Shown piece by piece: positions 32,049-44,368 of a stretch of 64,000 nt of DNA (positions are counted from its first letter, which is position 1; every line of letters starts with the position of its first letter). The DNA comes from Mycoplasmopsis lipofaciens ATCC 35015 (GTDB taxonomy: Bacteria; Bacillota_I; Bacilli_A; Mycoplasmatales; Metamycoplasmataceae). The stretch covers positions 22,961 through 86,960 of the forward strand of contig NZ_JMKY01000006.1 in the NCBI RefSeq assembly GCF_000686585.1, given 5' to 3'. Under the pieces are notes generated by a model, which was not told the DNA's origin, searched no databases, and saw nothing but the letters and a program-made list of their open reading frames with translations. The translations under genes were made by a program, and so were the position numbers.

Positions 32049-32070
32049 AATAAAAATGTGCAAAGCACAT
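32049..32070 (-). terminator. intrinsic terminator of tdk
   Basis: The stem ATGTGC/GCACAT with a three-base loop is followed on the minus strand by TTTTTATTTA, 14 bases after the tdk stop. Confidence 0.8.
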
Positions 32071-32083
32071 ATAATTAAAATTT

Positions 32084-32662
32084 TTATCTTGATTTTTTTA
32101 TTTTTTCTTCTTCACCTTTTATATGACATATTCTACAACGCGCTTCATATGTTTCATCACCAAGACAATTTAAATCGTTTACATTTATTTTTCTAAAAGA
32201 AAAACCAGCATTTTTCTTACATTTTAAACAAACTGCTTTTAATTTAGTTACCTTATCTGCAATAGCTAATAATTTTGGTGTTATACCAAAAGGTCTTCTC
32301 AAAAAATCCATATCTAAACCGGAACATATAACATTCACACCTTTTAATAATAATTCTTCTATAACAGGGATTATATCTTCATTTAAAAAATTAATTTCAT
32401 CAATTGCAACTGCTCTATATTTGTTATTTCATAATTTTAAAATATCATCAGCCTTTTCAATATTTTTAGCTTTAATTTTTGCTCCAGTTCTGCTAACTAA
32501 TTCTGTTTCGCTAAATCTATTATCAAATTTAGGCTTTACAACAAGCGTTTCAATTTCTGCAATTTGTAAAATTTTAATTCTCTTGAGTAGTTCCTCAGTT
32601 TTCCCAGAAAACATTGGTCCAGTTATAACTTGTAAAAAACCTTCTGAATTTTTCAATAACAT
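32084..32662 (-). CDS. tdk: thymidine kinase
   Basis: This type II thymidine kinase phosphorylates thymidine in salvage. The 192-codon frame has the P-loop GPMFSGKT at about 15-22, the AIDEINFL Walker B, the lasso region and two zinc-binding pairs (CLKCKK and CRICH). I chose the ATG at 32662, which follows TTAGGAGAAATT. A longer frame reaches 32707 but would start before the ribosome site. One TGA codes for Trp. Confidence 0.96.
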
Positions 32663-32690
32663 AATTTCTCCTAACACTAACAATAAAAAT

Positions 32691-32729
32691 AAAAGCCCAT
32701 AAAACAAAATTAAATTTTTAAGGACTTTT
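32691..32729 (-). terminator. possible intrinsic terminator of pepA
   Basis: On the minus strand AAAAGTCC can pair with GGGCTTTT (one G-T pair) across a 23-base loop, followed by ATTTTTATTG. It lies 11 bases after the pepA stop. The long loop makes it only probable. Confidence 0.45.
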
Positions 32730-32739
32730 ATTATTAATT

Positions 32740-34110
<1,371 letters not shown>

Positions 34111-34335
34111 ATTTTCTCCTTAAATTAAATTAATTAGTTATTTATATTTTAGCATTAAGGGAAAAAAAGAATTAATTTATTATTTTTTTTATAAAAAATA
34201 TTTTGATTTTTTGGACCTCAATTACTATAAAAAAGAATTTTTAGTCAAAACATAAAAAGAAAAACTTATTTAAATATCTTACCTAGAATTTAATTATTTA
34301 TATATAATATTATTATTAAATATAATGAGGTATAA

Positions 34336-35316
34336 ATGAACAAAAACAATAACAGTGATTTTAGCATGTTTTCTAAATGAACAATTAGAAAAATATCATT
34401 TATTGGCATATTAATAGCAATATCAGTCGTATTTTTAATTATTGGTGCTACTTTTATGCCTCTTATTACAATTCCTTCATATAAAATAAGTTTTATTGGT
34501 TTGCCAATAAAAATAAGTGGTTTTATTTTTGGACCACTGATCGGAGGATTAGTTGGTTTAATTAGTGACATTCTCTCATTTATGTTTTTGCCTACTTACT
34601 TCAATCCTTTGTTTACATTGGCAGCAGTTGTAGATGGTGTAGTTGCAGGCTTAATTGGTTGATTATTTTTAAAATTACTCAAATACTATTTTGGTGGAGA
34701 TTTTCAAAATAATATTTTTGAAGTTAATATTTTTGATTATTTAATCAAACTAGATATTCTAAAAAAACAAAATAAAAATAATGATAAAAAAATTAAAAAA
34801 ATAGAAAATAAAATTATTTTTCTTAATGAAAAAAAGAAAAAAATAAAAGTATTTGGTTCAATAAATACTTTGTTAAATATTAACTTAATAGTTGGTTTAT
34901 CCATTCTTTCATTATTTGTTTTATTTATTGTATTTTTAATAGGTTTTAAAATTGATCAATCAATAATTAATGGCGGTATTATTAAAAATAGATTTGTTTT
35001 ATTGGGATTAATGATATCTGGATATGGTGCTATGATGATATTTTTATCAATTATGCGTTTTAAAATGAGTGCTAAACACTATCTTGTTATTGTTCCAATT
35101 GTTGTTTTTTCTGCATTAATCGAATTAATAAATGTTCCTTTGCTTTCATTGGGTGATTCGCAAAGTTTTACTAATGATAGTAAAAACATATTTGTTTTCA
35201 TTTTTCAACATACGTTTTTTAGCCCCTTAAAAATTTGGTTTAATATGTTTATAATATTTTTTACCTACAATATTATTTCACCATTAATCAATAAAAATAA
35301 TGACATATGTTATTAA
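34336..35316 (+). CDS. ECF transporter S component, folate-family-like, with coiled insertion
   Basis: The 326-codon membrane protein (TGA as Trp) contains the pattern IPSYKISFIGLPIKISGFIFGPLIGGLVGLISDILSFM. This matches the FolT-like S components (a 'GPLxGxxVGxxSD' segment). About six hydrophobic segments are present. Between the third and fourth lies a lysine-rich, probably coiled insertion of about 60 residues (KKQNKNNDKKIKKIENKIIFLNEKKKKIK). That makes it larger than ordinary S components (about 170-200 residues). A TATAAT box at 34321-34326 lies close to the ATG at 34336. The substrate is a guess. Confidence 0.75.
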
Positions 35317-35372
35317 GATGTCATTATTTTTATTGATTAGATTTATATATAATGTATAATAGTAAAGCATTT

Positions 35373-35448
35373 GCGCCGTTAGCTCAGTCGGTAGAGCAGC
35401 TGGCTCTTAACCAGCGGGTCACAGGTTCGAACCCTGCACGGCGTACCA
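35373..35448 (+). tRNA. tRNA-Lys (CTT)
   Basis: The acceptor GCGCCGT pairs with ACGGCGT, the D-stem is GCTC/GAGC and the anticodon stem GCTGG/CCAGC encloses CTCTTAA (anticodon CTT). The T-loop is TTCGAAC and CCA is encoded. A TATAAT box lies at 35355-35360. Confidence 0.95.
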
Positions 35449-35462
35449 AATCTAAATTGACC

Positions 35463-35487
35463 AAATCATCCTTTTGGATGATTTTTT
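35463..35487 (+). terminator. intrinsic terminator of tRNA-Lys
   Basis: The stem AAATCATCC/GGATGATTT with a TTTT loop is followed by TTTT, 15 bases after the tRNA. Confidence 0.9.
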
Positions 35488-35501
35488 AATTTTATTTAAA
35501 A

Positions 35502-35529
35502 TAAAAAAAACAGCGATTATTTTCGCTGT
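35502..35529 (-). terminator. intrinsic terminator of tig
   Basis: The stem ACAGCGA/TCGCTGT, 12 bases after the tig stop, is followed on the minus strand by TTTTTTTT. Confidence 0.85.
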
Positions 35530-35540
35530 AATACTCACTA

Positions 35541-37010
35541 TTATTTAGTTTCTTTTTTTGCGGTTGCTTTTTTAGAACTAGTTTTTTTCTCTTCTTTTGA
35601 AGCTTCTTCCTTTTTTGTGTTATCATCAACAATTTTTTTAATTAAATTCAACACGTTTTCAAATGTTTTTTTGTATTCTTCAAAACCTTTAGAATCATAT
35701 TTTGAAAGAATTTTTTCATCTAATTTATTTGCTTTAATTTGATCCTCAATTTGTTTTTTAATGTTGTCATTATTAATAAATGTTTTAATTAAATCAATTG
35801 GCATTCCTGTTGTAAATGATTGTAGATATAATATATTATTAATATCTTCTTCTAAAATTTTAATATCATCGGCTTGAACTGACTTAGACAATGCAGACCC
35901 AATATATGATGATAATAGATTTTCTTTTTCTTCATCTTTAATCATTTGATTAAATTCTTCTGCTGAACGACCTAAAATTTTAATATATTCATCTAAATGA
36001 ATTTTTTGTGTTTTCAATTGTTTTTCCAATTCTTCTTTTTTCTTTGAAGCATAAAAATTAACAATTTTTTCACTAATTATTAGTTTGCTATTTGTTTTAA
36101 TATCTTGAATTAATTCTGAAATAAATTTTGATAGTGAAAGATTTAATTTACTTAATTCTAAAAATATTTTTTGATTTGTTTTAGCTTCTGCTAATGTTGA
36201 AGCATTACCATAAGTTTTAATACTTTTAATACTATCTTCACTTAATTTTGTATTTTCTGGTCTTTTAGCATCAAGAATTTCCACTTTAAATTCTGCTTCA
36301 TTTCCTGCTAAGTTTTTAACTGGATATTTTTTTGGAAATGTAACCTTAATTTCACCTTTATAACCAATTTGTTTGTCAAGTAGTTGTTCTTCAAAGCCTT
36401 CTATAAAGGTTTTTGAACCTAATTTTAATTCATAATTTTCAGCTTCTCCACCTTCAAATGCTTCGTTTTTAACAAAACCTTTATAGTTTAAAGTAATTGT
36501 ATCACCTATTTGTGTTTTATCTTTCTTAGATAAAGGCATTAATAAAGCCACTTTTTCTAATTGATCTATTAATGATTGCTCAACTTCTTTATCTGAAACT
36601 TTTTCTAATTTTAATTTAGCTTTACTTTTATCAAGTTTTATATTTTGTTCATTAACGTCTAATGGAAAAATGATTGTAAATTTTAATTCAGAATTTGAAA
36701 TAGCTTCCATTTTAATAGATGGATCTAAAGCAATAGTTCTATCATTTTCTTTACGCAATTCTAGAAAAATTTTTTCTACATTATTTTCATAATATTTTAC
36801 ATATGCTCTGTGAAGAATTTGTTCGTCTTTAATATATTTGTTTACTAAATTTGCAGGAACTTTACCTTTTCTAAAACCATCAATTTTTAAATTTTTGATT
36901 TGTTCTTCTTTTTCTTTTTTTATTAAATTTTCTCATTCTGTTCCTGTAATTTCTACGTAATATGAAATTTCATTTTTAATTTCGTCTATTTTTATGTTTT
37001 TATTTGACAT
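35541..37010 (-). CDS. tig: trigger factor
   Basis: Trigger factor is the ribosome-bound chaperone at the nascent-chain exit. The 489-codon protein has the N-terminal ribosome-binding signature GFRKGKVPANLV near residue 45, the PPIase domain (GDTITLNYKGFVKNEAFEGGEAENYELKLGS, FIEGFEEQL) and the helical C-terminal domain. A lysine-rich tail (EEKKTSSKKATAKKETK) extends the protein beyond the usual 430 residues. I chose ATG 37010 with an AGGAG; one Trp is encoded by TGA near the start. Confidence 0.96.
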
Positions 37011-37090
37011 AAAGTCTCCTTTTATAAATATTTGTGCTTTTAATATATAAATATAGTTATTATTTTAATATAAAAGTTACATTTTTATAA

Positions 37091-37537
37091 TTACTTATGA
37101 TATTTTTTATTTCTTATTATTGTAAAACTTCTATAAATTTGCTCAGTGAGCATAACTCTAAATAATTGATGAGGAAAAGTAAGTTTAGAAAAAGAGATTA
37201 AAAAATCAGCATTAATATCTTCTTCAACAACGCCATCTGAGCCCCCAATGATAAAAGTGATATTTTGATAATTGTTAATTGTTTTCGACAATTGAATGGA
37301 ATCAATTTGTTTACCTTTTAATGAGGCCAAAATTATAAAATCATTTTTATCTATATGATTCAAAATCAACTTTGTTTCTTTCTGTTTTTTAACTTCTATA
37401 TTTTTTTCTTCACTAAATTCCTTAATTTCTACAATATTTAATTGACAATAATGTGAAATATTTTTAGCATAATCTTTAAACAAAATCTTAAAATTGGGAT
37501 TAAGCGAACCAACTGCTATTATTTTAATCTTTTGCAT
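37091..37537 (-). CDS. rlmH: 23S rRNA (pseudouridine1915-N3)-methyltransferase RlmH
   Basis: RlmH is a SPOUT-class methyltransferase acting on 23S rRNA helix 69. The 148-residue protein has the conserved [11 protein letters not shown] region (SAM knot), then the C-terminal [30 protein letters not shown], almost identical in the whole family. The start ATG (37537) lies inside the last codons of mnmG, a 14-base overlap, so the two are co-translated. Confidence 0.96.
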   Translation of the reverse strand: MQKIKIIAVGSLNPNFKILFKDYAKNISHYCQLNIVEIKEFSEEKNIEVKKQKETKLILNHIDKNDFIILASLKGKQIDSIQLSKTINNYQNITFIIGGSDGVVEEDINADFLISFSKLTFPHQLFRVMLTEQIYRSFTIIRNKKYHK

Positions 37538-39368
37538 TTTTCTTTTTTGTGCTTTCAAGATAAAACATTAACATTTGAATATCAGAAGGATTAATACCAC
37601 TAATTCTGCTTGCTTGTCCAATTGTTAAAGGTTTAATTTGAGTTAATTTTTGTTTTGCTTCAATAGCTATATTGTCAATTTGTTCATAATTTAAATCGAC
37701 TGGAATCTTATAATTTTCCAATCTAACCATTTTACTAGCATCATTTTTTTGTTTTTCAATGTAACCATATAGTCTTACCATAATCGTTAATTCCTCTTTG
37801 TATTTAAAATTAGGAATTATATCGTTTGGATCAACTTCTGGTCTTGATAAAACTTTTAATAAAGTTAATCCATCTAAAATATTATATTTTTTAGCAACAT
37901 CACTTTTCCCAGATAAATAAGTAGTATGTAATCTTTGGATTTCATTATCAATAAGTTTATATTTTTCAATTATTGAATTGTATACATTTTCATCAATTGT
38001 ATTTGCTTTTAAAGCATACTCTGCAAGACGAATGTCTGCATTATCATTTCTCAATAATAATCTATATTCCGCTCTACTGGTTAGCATTCTATATGGTTCT
38101 TTTGTACCTTTTGTTACTAAATCATCAATTAAAACACCAATATATCCATGATTTCTCAAAATAATTATGTCTTCTTTATTTTCTATTTTTTGGCCTGCGT
38201 TGATTCCTGCAATTAATCCTTGTGCAGCAGCTTCTTCATAACCGCTCGTACCATTAATTTGTCCAGCAGTAAATAGGTTAGAGATTATTTTAGTTTCTAG
38301 TGTTGGCTTTAATTGTAATGGGTCGATAGCATCATATTCAATAGCATATGCTCATTTTTGTACTTTGGCATTTTTTAAACCAGGAATTGTCTTAATTATT
38401 TTTTCTTGCACTTCAATAGGCATAGAAGTTGATAAACCATTAACATATGTTATTTCTCCATCTGCTGTTTCTGGTTCAAAAAATATTTGATGTCTTTCTT
38501 TACTTGCAAATTTAACTATTTTATCTTCAATAGAAGGACAATATCTTGGACCAATACCCTTAATCAAACCTGAATACATAGCACTTTTTTCTAGATTTTC
38601 ATTAATAATTTTGTGAGTCTCTGGTGTTGTATATGTTAAATAACAAGCAATTTGTTTAGGTAATTTAACATTTGAGCGATTAGAAAAACTTAAATTAATA
38701 TCCTCTAATATTTCTTCTGTAACTTCCGAATAGTCAATGGTGTTAGAAAAAATTCTAGGAGGTGTTCCTGTTTTAAGTCTTTGAATAATAAAATTATTGT
38801 CTTTTAGCGATTCACTCAATTTAGACGACATTTTTTCATTATCTGGGCCACTTGGTATCGCACTACTGCCTCTTAAAATTCTTGAATCCATGTATGTTCC
38901 AGTTGTAATGACACAAACTTTAGCATTTATGATTTTTTTAGATTGCAATTTAATTGCTTTAAAAGTTTTGTCTTCTATAATTAATTCTTCCGCAATATCT
39001 TCAATTAATGTCAAATTTGGTTCTTTTTTTACGTACTCCCCTATAATTTGGCTATATTTTTCTTTATCAATTTGTGCTCTTAAAGCTCTAACTGCAGGTC
39101 CTTTTGATTGATTCAACATCTTTAATTGAATCATAGCCAAATCGGCTCAAAGGCCTTGCATGCCTCCTAAAGCATCAATTTCTCTGGTAATAATTCCTTT
39201 AGCCGGTCCTCCAATAGAAGGATTACAAGGCATCATACCTAAACGATTTTTATTTAAAGAAATAAGCGCTGTTTTATGTCCTTTATGTGCAAGAGCAAAA
39301 GCTGCCTCTAATCCAGCATGACCTCCACCTATGACTATTGCATCATATATTAATTCCTTTTTATTCAT
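37524..39368 (-). CDS. mnmG: tRNA uridine-5-carboxymethylaminomethyl modification enzyme MnmG (GidA)
   Basis: MnmG with MnmE modifies the wobble uridine of several tRNAs. It is an FAD protein of 614 codons here. Visible motifs: the Rossmann [22 protein letters not shown] at the N-terminus, the family signature [25 protein letters not shown], and [23 protein letters not shown], then the C-terminal helical domain that binds MnmE. TGA is Trp in several places. The ATG at 39368 has an AGGAAT-like ribosome site. Confidence 0.97.
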
Positions 39369-39396
39369 ATTTTCATTCCTTTTTATCTATATTAAT

Positions 39397-40092
39397 TTAA
39401 TTTGATTTAAAAAATTCCTTTTCACTGAGAATTCCATCTTTTATTTCTAAGACCCTATCAAAATAATTCAATAATCTTGTATCATGAGTTACCATAATAA
39501 CTAATTTATTTTTTGTTTTAGCAATAGTTTGTAAAATTTGCGTTACCTCACATGCCTTTTTACTATCAAGACTTGCTGTTGGCTCATCAGCCAATATTAT
39601 ATCCGGATCATTGTATAGCGCAGAAGCTATTGCAGCTCTTTGTCTTTGACCACCCGAAATTTCTGATGGATATCTATTTGATATTTTATAAATATCTAAT
39701 TTTTTTAATATATCTTTTGCAAATTGTACATCAAATTTCTTATGACTATATTTGTCTTTTAATTTTAATTGATTTTTTATTGTTAAAAAGGGTATAAGAT
39801 TTGAATTTTGCAAAACAAAACCAATCGAATTAAACCTCAATTTAGATTGATCTTTATTTTTTAATTTAAAATAGTCAATATTATTAATTAGCATAGTTCC
39901 AGAAGTAGGTTTTTGTAATCCTCCTAAGATTGTCAATAGCGTACTTTTCCCCGAACCACTTGGACCAACTATAGCAATTAATTCCCCTCTATAGGCTTTA
40001 AAATTAACTTTATTTAATACAAGTGCCATATCGTTGCCATCTTTAAAAGATTTAGATATATTTATAAGTTCATATATAATATTTTTTTTCAT
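39397..40092 (-). CDS. MacB/LolD-type ABC transporter ATP-binding protein
   Basis: The 231-residue ATPase has Walker A GPSGSGKST, the Q-loop FVLQNSNLIPFLTI, signature ISGGQRQR, Walker B IILADEPTASLD and the switch His in MVTHD. The subfamily pattern (NLIPFLT, ADEPTASLDS) is that of LolD/MacB/FtsE-like ATPases that power mechanotransmission rather than ordinary import. It is overlapped by one base (TAATG) with the FtsX-like permease upstream, so the two form the transporter. Confidence 0.93.
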   Translation of the reverse strand: MKKNIIYELINISKSFKDGNDMALVLNKVNFKAYRGELIAIVGPSGSGKSTLLTILGGLQKPTSGTMLINNIDYFKLKNKDQSKLRFNSIGFVLQNSNLIPFLTIKNQLKLKDKYSHKKFDVQFAKDILKKLDIYKISNRYPSEISGGQRQRAAIASALYNDPDIILADEPTASLDSKKACEVTQILQTIAKTKNKLVIMVTHDTRLLNYFDRVLEIKDGILSEKEFFKSN

Positions 40093-41123
40093 TAGTTTTC
40101 CTCATTTATTGCTTCTAAGGCACTAATTTTATAAATTGAAATAAATGTAAACGAAGTACCTAATAATGCAGAGAATATTAGTGTAAAAATTATAATTAAT
40201 AAATATTTCAAATCTAACATAAATGGAACTTTTGCTGGAAGAATAAAATTGCAAACTACAATTAAAGAAAAAGCCATTAATATTGAAATTATCATAATAT
40301 TGAATGTCTGAAAAAACGTAGTTTTTATCATATAAAATGTACTAATTCCTTGAGCTTTTAGAATTCCAAACATTTTAGATTTTTGTATAGTTAAAATGTA
40401 TATAAACACCGAAATTATCATTGAATTAATTAATATAGAAAAAATTATAATTAATAAGAATGTTGCAATCTGTTGTTTATAACCAGGAATACTATTTATT
40501 ATTTGATTTTTAGATTTATAAACCAACTCTTTTGGCAAATTAATATTTTTATTTTCAAAACTTAAAATTACAAAACTTGCAGTATTTCATGTCGGACTTA
40601 GCATTGCATAAATTATTGGACTAGTTTGATACTCGCTAGATATGGTAAAGCCAACAACTTTATATTTTTTATTTTCTAATTCTATAATACTTTCTATTTC
40701 TATATTAGATTCTTTTTTTATTGTTTTGCTAATAACAACTTCATTAAAATTTTGTGGTAATTTCCCTTTAATAATTTTCGGAATAATTTCTATATTAGAG
40801 GTTTCTAATAATGCAACGTTTATATCTTTATTTTGTTCATCAACAGCAGTCATATATTGAAAATTTACAATAGTTTTTTCATTATCATTGATTTTTGAAA
40901 TATCTTTTTTTGTTATTTTGGATGCTAATAAATTATTATTTGCCCTTTGACTAATAACAAAATTAGGAGAATTAATATTTTTTATACCATTGCTCATTGA
41001 TGAGCTCAAACCCAGAGCTAAAAAAACTAAAAATAAGGTAAGAAAACTTAATAATGTAATCATTGTTATAATTAATGAATATTTTAGTTTGGATTTTTTC
41101 ATTTCATTAAAAGCTAAAAACAT
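40092..41123 (-). CDS. FtsX/MacB-like permease
   Basis: The 343-codon membrane protein has one N-terminal helix (SLIITMITLLSFLTLFLVFLAL) and an extracellular domain of about 190 residues. Three C-terminal helices follow, with the typical stalk element MFGILKAQGISTFYM. This is the type VII ABC (MacB) topology. Substrate unknown: related mycoplasma systems may release lipoproteins or export antimicrobial compounds. One TGA encodes Trp near 40587. Confidence 0.88.
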
Positions 41124-41159
41124 TTTACCTCCTTATTTTCTATGTTTTATTACATTATA

Positions 41160-41188
41160 TATAAAAACTAAGTCTATTGACTTAGTTA
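41160..41188 (-). terminator. intrinsic terminator of nox
   Basis: The stem AACTAAGTC/GACTTAGTT with a four-base loop lies just after the nox stop and is followed on the minus strand by TTTTATAT. Confidence 0.8.
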
Positions 41189-41193
41189 AAATA

Positions 41194-42561
41194 TTATTTT
41201 TTGTAATCTAATCCTAGTGCTTTTAACATTGGAATTAAAAAGAAATTAAATGGCTTATTAAAGTGTGGTAAGAAAAAGACATCTGTAAGAGCAATTTCTG
41301 GTAATGATAAACCTTTTTGTAAAGCCAATGCAAACATATAAATAACCTCTGTATGATTAAATTTGCCTCATGAACCAATTTGTACTCCTAGAAGTTTAAA
41401 TGTTTTTGAATCATAAACAATTTTGCAGCCAACTTTATCATATTCATTCATAAATTCACATCTGTCATTATCTTCAAAATATTGACTAGCAACATTTTCA
41501 AATCCTTTCGCTTTTGCAGCTTCTTCTGATAATCCGGTTGAAGCATAATGACAACCAAACACATTGATTGCGTTTGTTCCAACAACTCCAGGAAATGGAA
41601 CATCAATGTTTGATAATTTTAATGCTGAGACTAATCCTGTTTTAACAGCATTGGTTGCAAGAGCAACATGTTCATAATTTTTAGTTACACAATGTTGCAT
41701 TGATGCAGAATCTCCTATAGCATAAATATTTTCATCAGAAATAGATTGTTGATATTGATTTACTTTTATTGCACCATTTGGTGTTTTTTCAACATCTTTT
41801 AAAGCATCAGTTCTTGGTTTAAAACCGATTGACATTATTACTAAATCTGCCTTATATTCACCTTTATCTGTAACAACTGAAGACACATTTTGACCATCAA
41901 TAGATTTAAATTCACAAACTTTTTCACCTAGTGCTAAAGTAACGCCATCTTTTTTTATGTTATATTCCATTTTTTCTGTAAATTCTTTATCTAAATAATT
42001 TGCAACAACTCTATCTTGTAGATCAATTAATGTAACATTTTTACCTTTGTTATGAAAAGCTTCAACTAATTCAATTCCAATATATCCAGCACCAACCACT
42101 ACGATATTTTTAATTTTTGGATCATTTGCTTTTTCAACTAAGTATTGAGCATGTTGAAATAATTTTGATAAAACAATATTTTTATATTCAATACCTTTAA
42201 ATTTAGGCTCAATTGGTCATGTTCCACCAGCAAAAATAAGTTTGTCATAACTATCTTTAAATTTTTTATCTGCTTTTAAGTCATGTACTAAAACTTCCTT
42301 TTTCTCTCTATCAATTTCAATAACTTCATGTTCTGTTTTTAAATTAACATTATATTCATTTTTTAAAATTTCTGGTGATGAATAAAACAAACCATTTGGT
42401 TGATTAAAAGTACCACTTACTCAAACCGCAATACCACAACCTAAAAATGAAACGTTAGTATTTCTATCATATGCTGTAACTTCAGCGGTTGGGTTAAGAG
42501 TTTTGATGGTTCTTAAAAAAGAAGTACCAGCATGATTTGCACCAACTACAATAATTTTCAT
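41194..42561 (-). CDS. nox: NADH oxidase, CoA-disulfide-reductase-like (Nox)
   Basis: This flavoprotein reoxidises NADH with oxygen (water-forming type) and supports redox balance in cells without a respiratory chain. The 455-codon protein has the N-terminal FAD site VVGANHAGTSFLRT, the active cysteine in FLGCGIA (Cys42), a second nucleotide-binding fold VVGAGYIGIELVEAF and the FAD-binding IYAIGDSA. The C-terminal dimerisation domain ends LALQKGLSLPEIALTDVFFLPHFNKPFN. A redox-active Cys42 separates this family from the CoA-bound forms. TGA is read as Trp. Confidence 0.94.
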
Positions 42562-42656
42562 ATTTTTTCTCCTTTTGATAATAATATTATTTATTATAAA
42601 TATATAATTTAAGTATTATATAGTATAAGAATTAAAAAAAGGAATATTTTGAGTTT

Positions 42657-43184
42657 ATGAAAAAGATAACCCACTTTACATTAATTACACCATCAATAGT
42701 TTTAACACCTATTTTAGCTATTAGTTGTACTAATAAAAATAAAATAAGTAAAGAAGAAAAAATTGAAGCAATAAATAATTATTTTAAAAATCTAAAAATA
42801 ATTTTAGCAACATTAGAAGCATCAGCTAATAATCCACTTTTTTCATCAAATCCTAAATTTCAACAATTAAAGCAATTGTTAGGACTTTTAAAAACCTTTT
42901 CAATTCAACAAAATGAATTCGAACAACTTTTTCAAAAATATATTTCCGCAAATAATGATGAGAGAGAAAATATAGAATCGTCTGAAGAATTTCAAAAAAT
43001 AAATAATTTGTTAACTCAAACATTAACTATTATTGAACCACTTTGACCAGAATTAATTAAAATTTCCAATATTAAAACGCTTGATATTGTTGATAAAATT
43101 TATTTGATAAGTATTATTAATAATCGTGTAATAGAAGTATTCAAAAAAGGACTTATAAATTACATAACCAATAATAAAAGTTAG
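42657..43184 (+). CDS. small lipoprotein
   Basis: The 175-codon frame (one TGA as Trp) begins with a lipoprotein signal peptide (MKKITHFTLITPSIVLTPIL) with lipobox AISC, Cys24. The mature part is helical and lysine-rich, with many Leu/Ile heptad-like stretches (QLKQLLGLLKTF), and is probably a surface lipoprotein. I recognise no family. A weak AAAGGA is 14 bases before the ATG. It stands alone before a tRNA-His. Confidence 0.75.
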
Positions 43185-43259
43185 TAATTTAGCGGTTGTA
43201 TTTATAGTTTTTTATTTTGAAAAATGAAATTGTATGTATAATATACAAGCAAATAAAAT

Positions 43260-43336
43260 GGCGAATGTGGTGAAGCGGTTAACACAGCGGGTTGTGGTCC
43301 CGTCATGCGAGGGTTCGAATCCCTTCATTCGCCCCA
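43260..43336 (+). tRNA. tRNA-His (GTG)
   Basis: The acceptor GCGAATG pairs with CATTCGC, with an additional encoded G at position -1 (43260) that pairs with C73, a His identity element. The anticodon loop is TTGTGGT. CCA is encoded (43334-43336). A TATAAT box is at 43237-43242. Confidence 0.95.
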
Positions 43337-43366
43337 TTTTTTTTATTTTAATTTATAATTTAACAA

Positions 43367-43747
43367 ATGATAAAACCAGTTTTATATGAAATAAAGAAAT
43401 CAAAATTTTATAGTTATTGTTTCGATATAACAAATAAAGAAGAAATAACAAATTTAAAAAAGACTTTAAACTTAGAATATAAAAAAGCTACACATATTTG
43501 TTATGGATATTCTTTTTTAAACAACGGAATATTAAACGCAGGTTTTGATGATGATGGAGAACCATCAGGCACTGCCGGACGACCTATAAGAGATTTATTA
43601 TTAAAGAGAAATATACATAATAAGGTTGTTTTTGTTATTCGTTATTTTGGCGGAATCAAATTAGGTGCTGGTGGATTAATTAGATCATACATAAAAAGCG
43701 CTAATCTTTCGATTGATGAATTTATAAAAATAAATGGGGATACATAA
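43367..43747 (+). CDS. IMPACT/YigZ family protein
   Basis: A 126-residue protein matching the N-terminal UPF0029/Impact domain: SKFYSYCFDITNKEEI, ATHICYGYSF and FDDDGEPSGTAGRPIRDLLL, then VFVIRYFGGIKLGAGGLIRSY. In yeast and animals the related IMPACT protein affects translational control; bacterial YigZ has unknown activity. The C-terminal domain of longer YigZ proteins is missing here. Its stop overlaps the coaE start (TAATG), so they are coupled. Confidence 0.9.
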   Translation: MIKPVLYEIKKSKFYSYCFDITNKEEITNLKKTLNLEYKKATHICYGYSFLNNGILNAGFDDDGEPSGTAGRPIRDLLLKRNIHNKVVFVIRYFGGIKLGAGGLIRSYIKSANLSIDEFIKINGDT

Positions 43748-44319
43748 TGATTGCTGTTATTGGAAAAACATGTGTTGGAAAAACTACTTTTCTTAATTAT
43801 TTAAAGAATAAAGGATTTTCTATATTCATATTAGATGAATTTGTAAATGACTTATATGAAAAAAGTGAAAAATTTTACACTTTTATATTGAATAATTTAG
43901 GTGAAAAATATTGCATAAATAACAAAATTGACAAATTAAAAATTAGAACATTGTTTAACCAAAAACCGGAAATTATAGACTTGCTAGAAAAAGGAATTTA
44001 TCCTTTGATTTTTGAGCATTTTCAAAGTTATTCATATGATTTTGTTGAAATACCAAATCTTGTCAATCAAAAAAATGATTTTTCTTCTTTTTTTTCTTCT
44101 ATTTTATGCTTAGAGACAAGTAACAAAATTAGGATGAAAAATGCACAAAAAAGAAATGTGGATAAGTTATTTATTCAAGAAATAGATAGAAAAAACGACC
44201 CAAAAACGATTAAAAATTTACTTTTTGGTAAAATTCCTATAGTGGATATTTATGCTAATAACTTTACAGATATTGAAAAAATGCAAAAAATTTTTCAATT
44301 GCTCTTGCCTATTATTTAA
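43747..44319 (+). CDS. coaE: dephospho-CoA kinase-like protein
   Basis: CoaE catalyses the last step of coenzyme A synthesis. The 190-residue protein has a P-loop GKTCVGKTTFL at residues 6-16, a lid/CoA region with ILDEFVNDLYE, and RMKNAQKRN, all like CoaE, but it is a divergent family member. It is positioned just before primosomal genes, as in several mollicutes and Firmicutes (coaE near dnaB/dnaI). Other P-loop nucleotide kinases are an alternative. Confidence 0.75.
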   Translation: MIAVIGKTCVGKTTFLNYLKNKGFSIFILDEFVNDLYEKSEKFYTFILNNLGEKYCINNKIDKLKIRTLFNQKPEIIDLLEKGIYPLIFEHFQSYSYDFVEIPNLVNQKNDFSSFFSSILCLETSNKIRMKNAQKRNVDKLFIQEIDRKNDPKTIKNLLFGKIPIVDIYANNFTDIEKMQKIFQLLLPII

Positions 44320-44368
44320 AATACTTATAACACCGTACAAGATAATCAAAAAATAAAGGGGCAAAATC

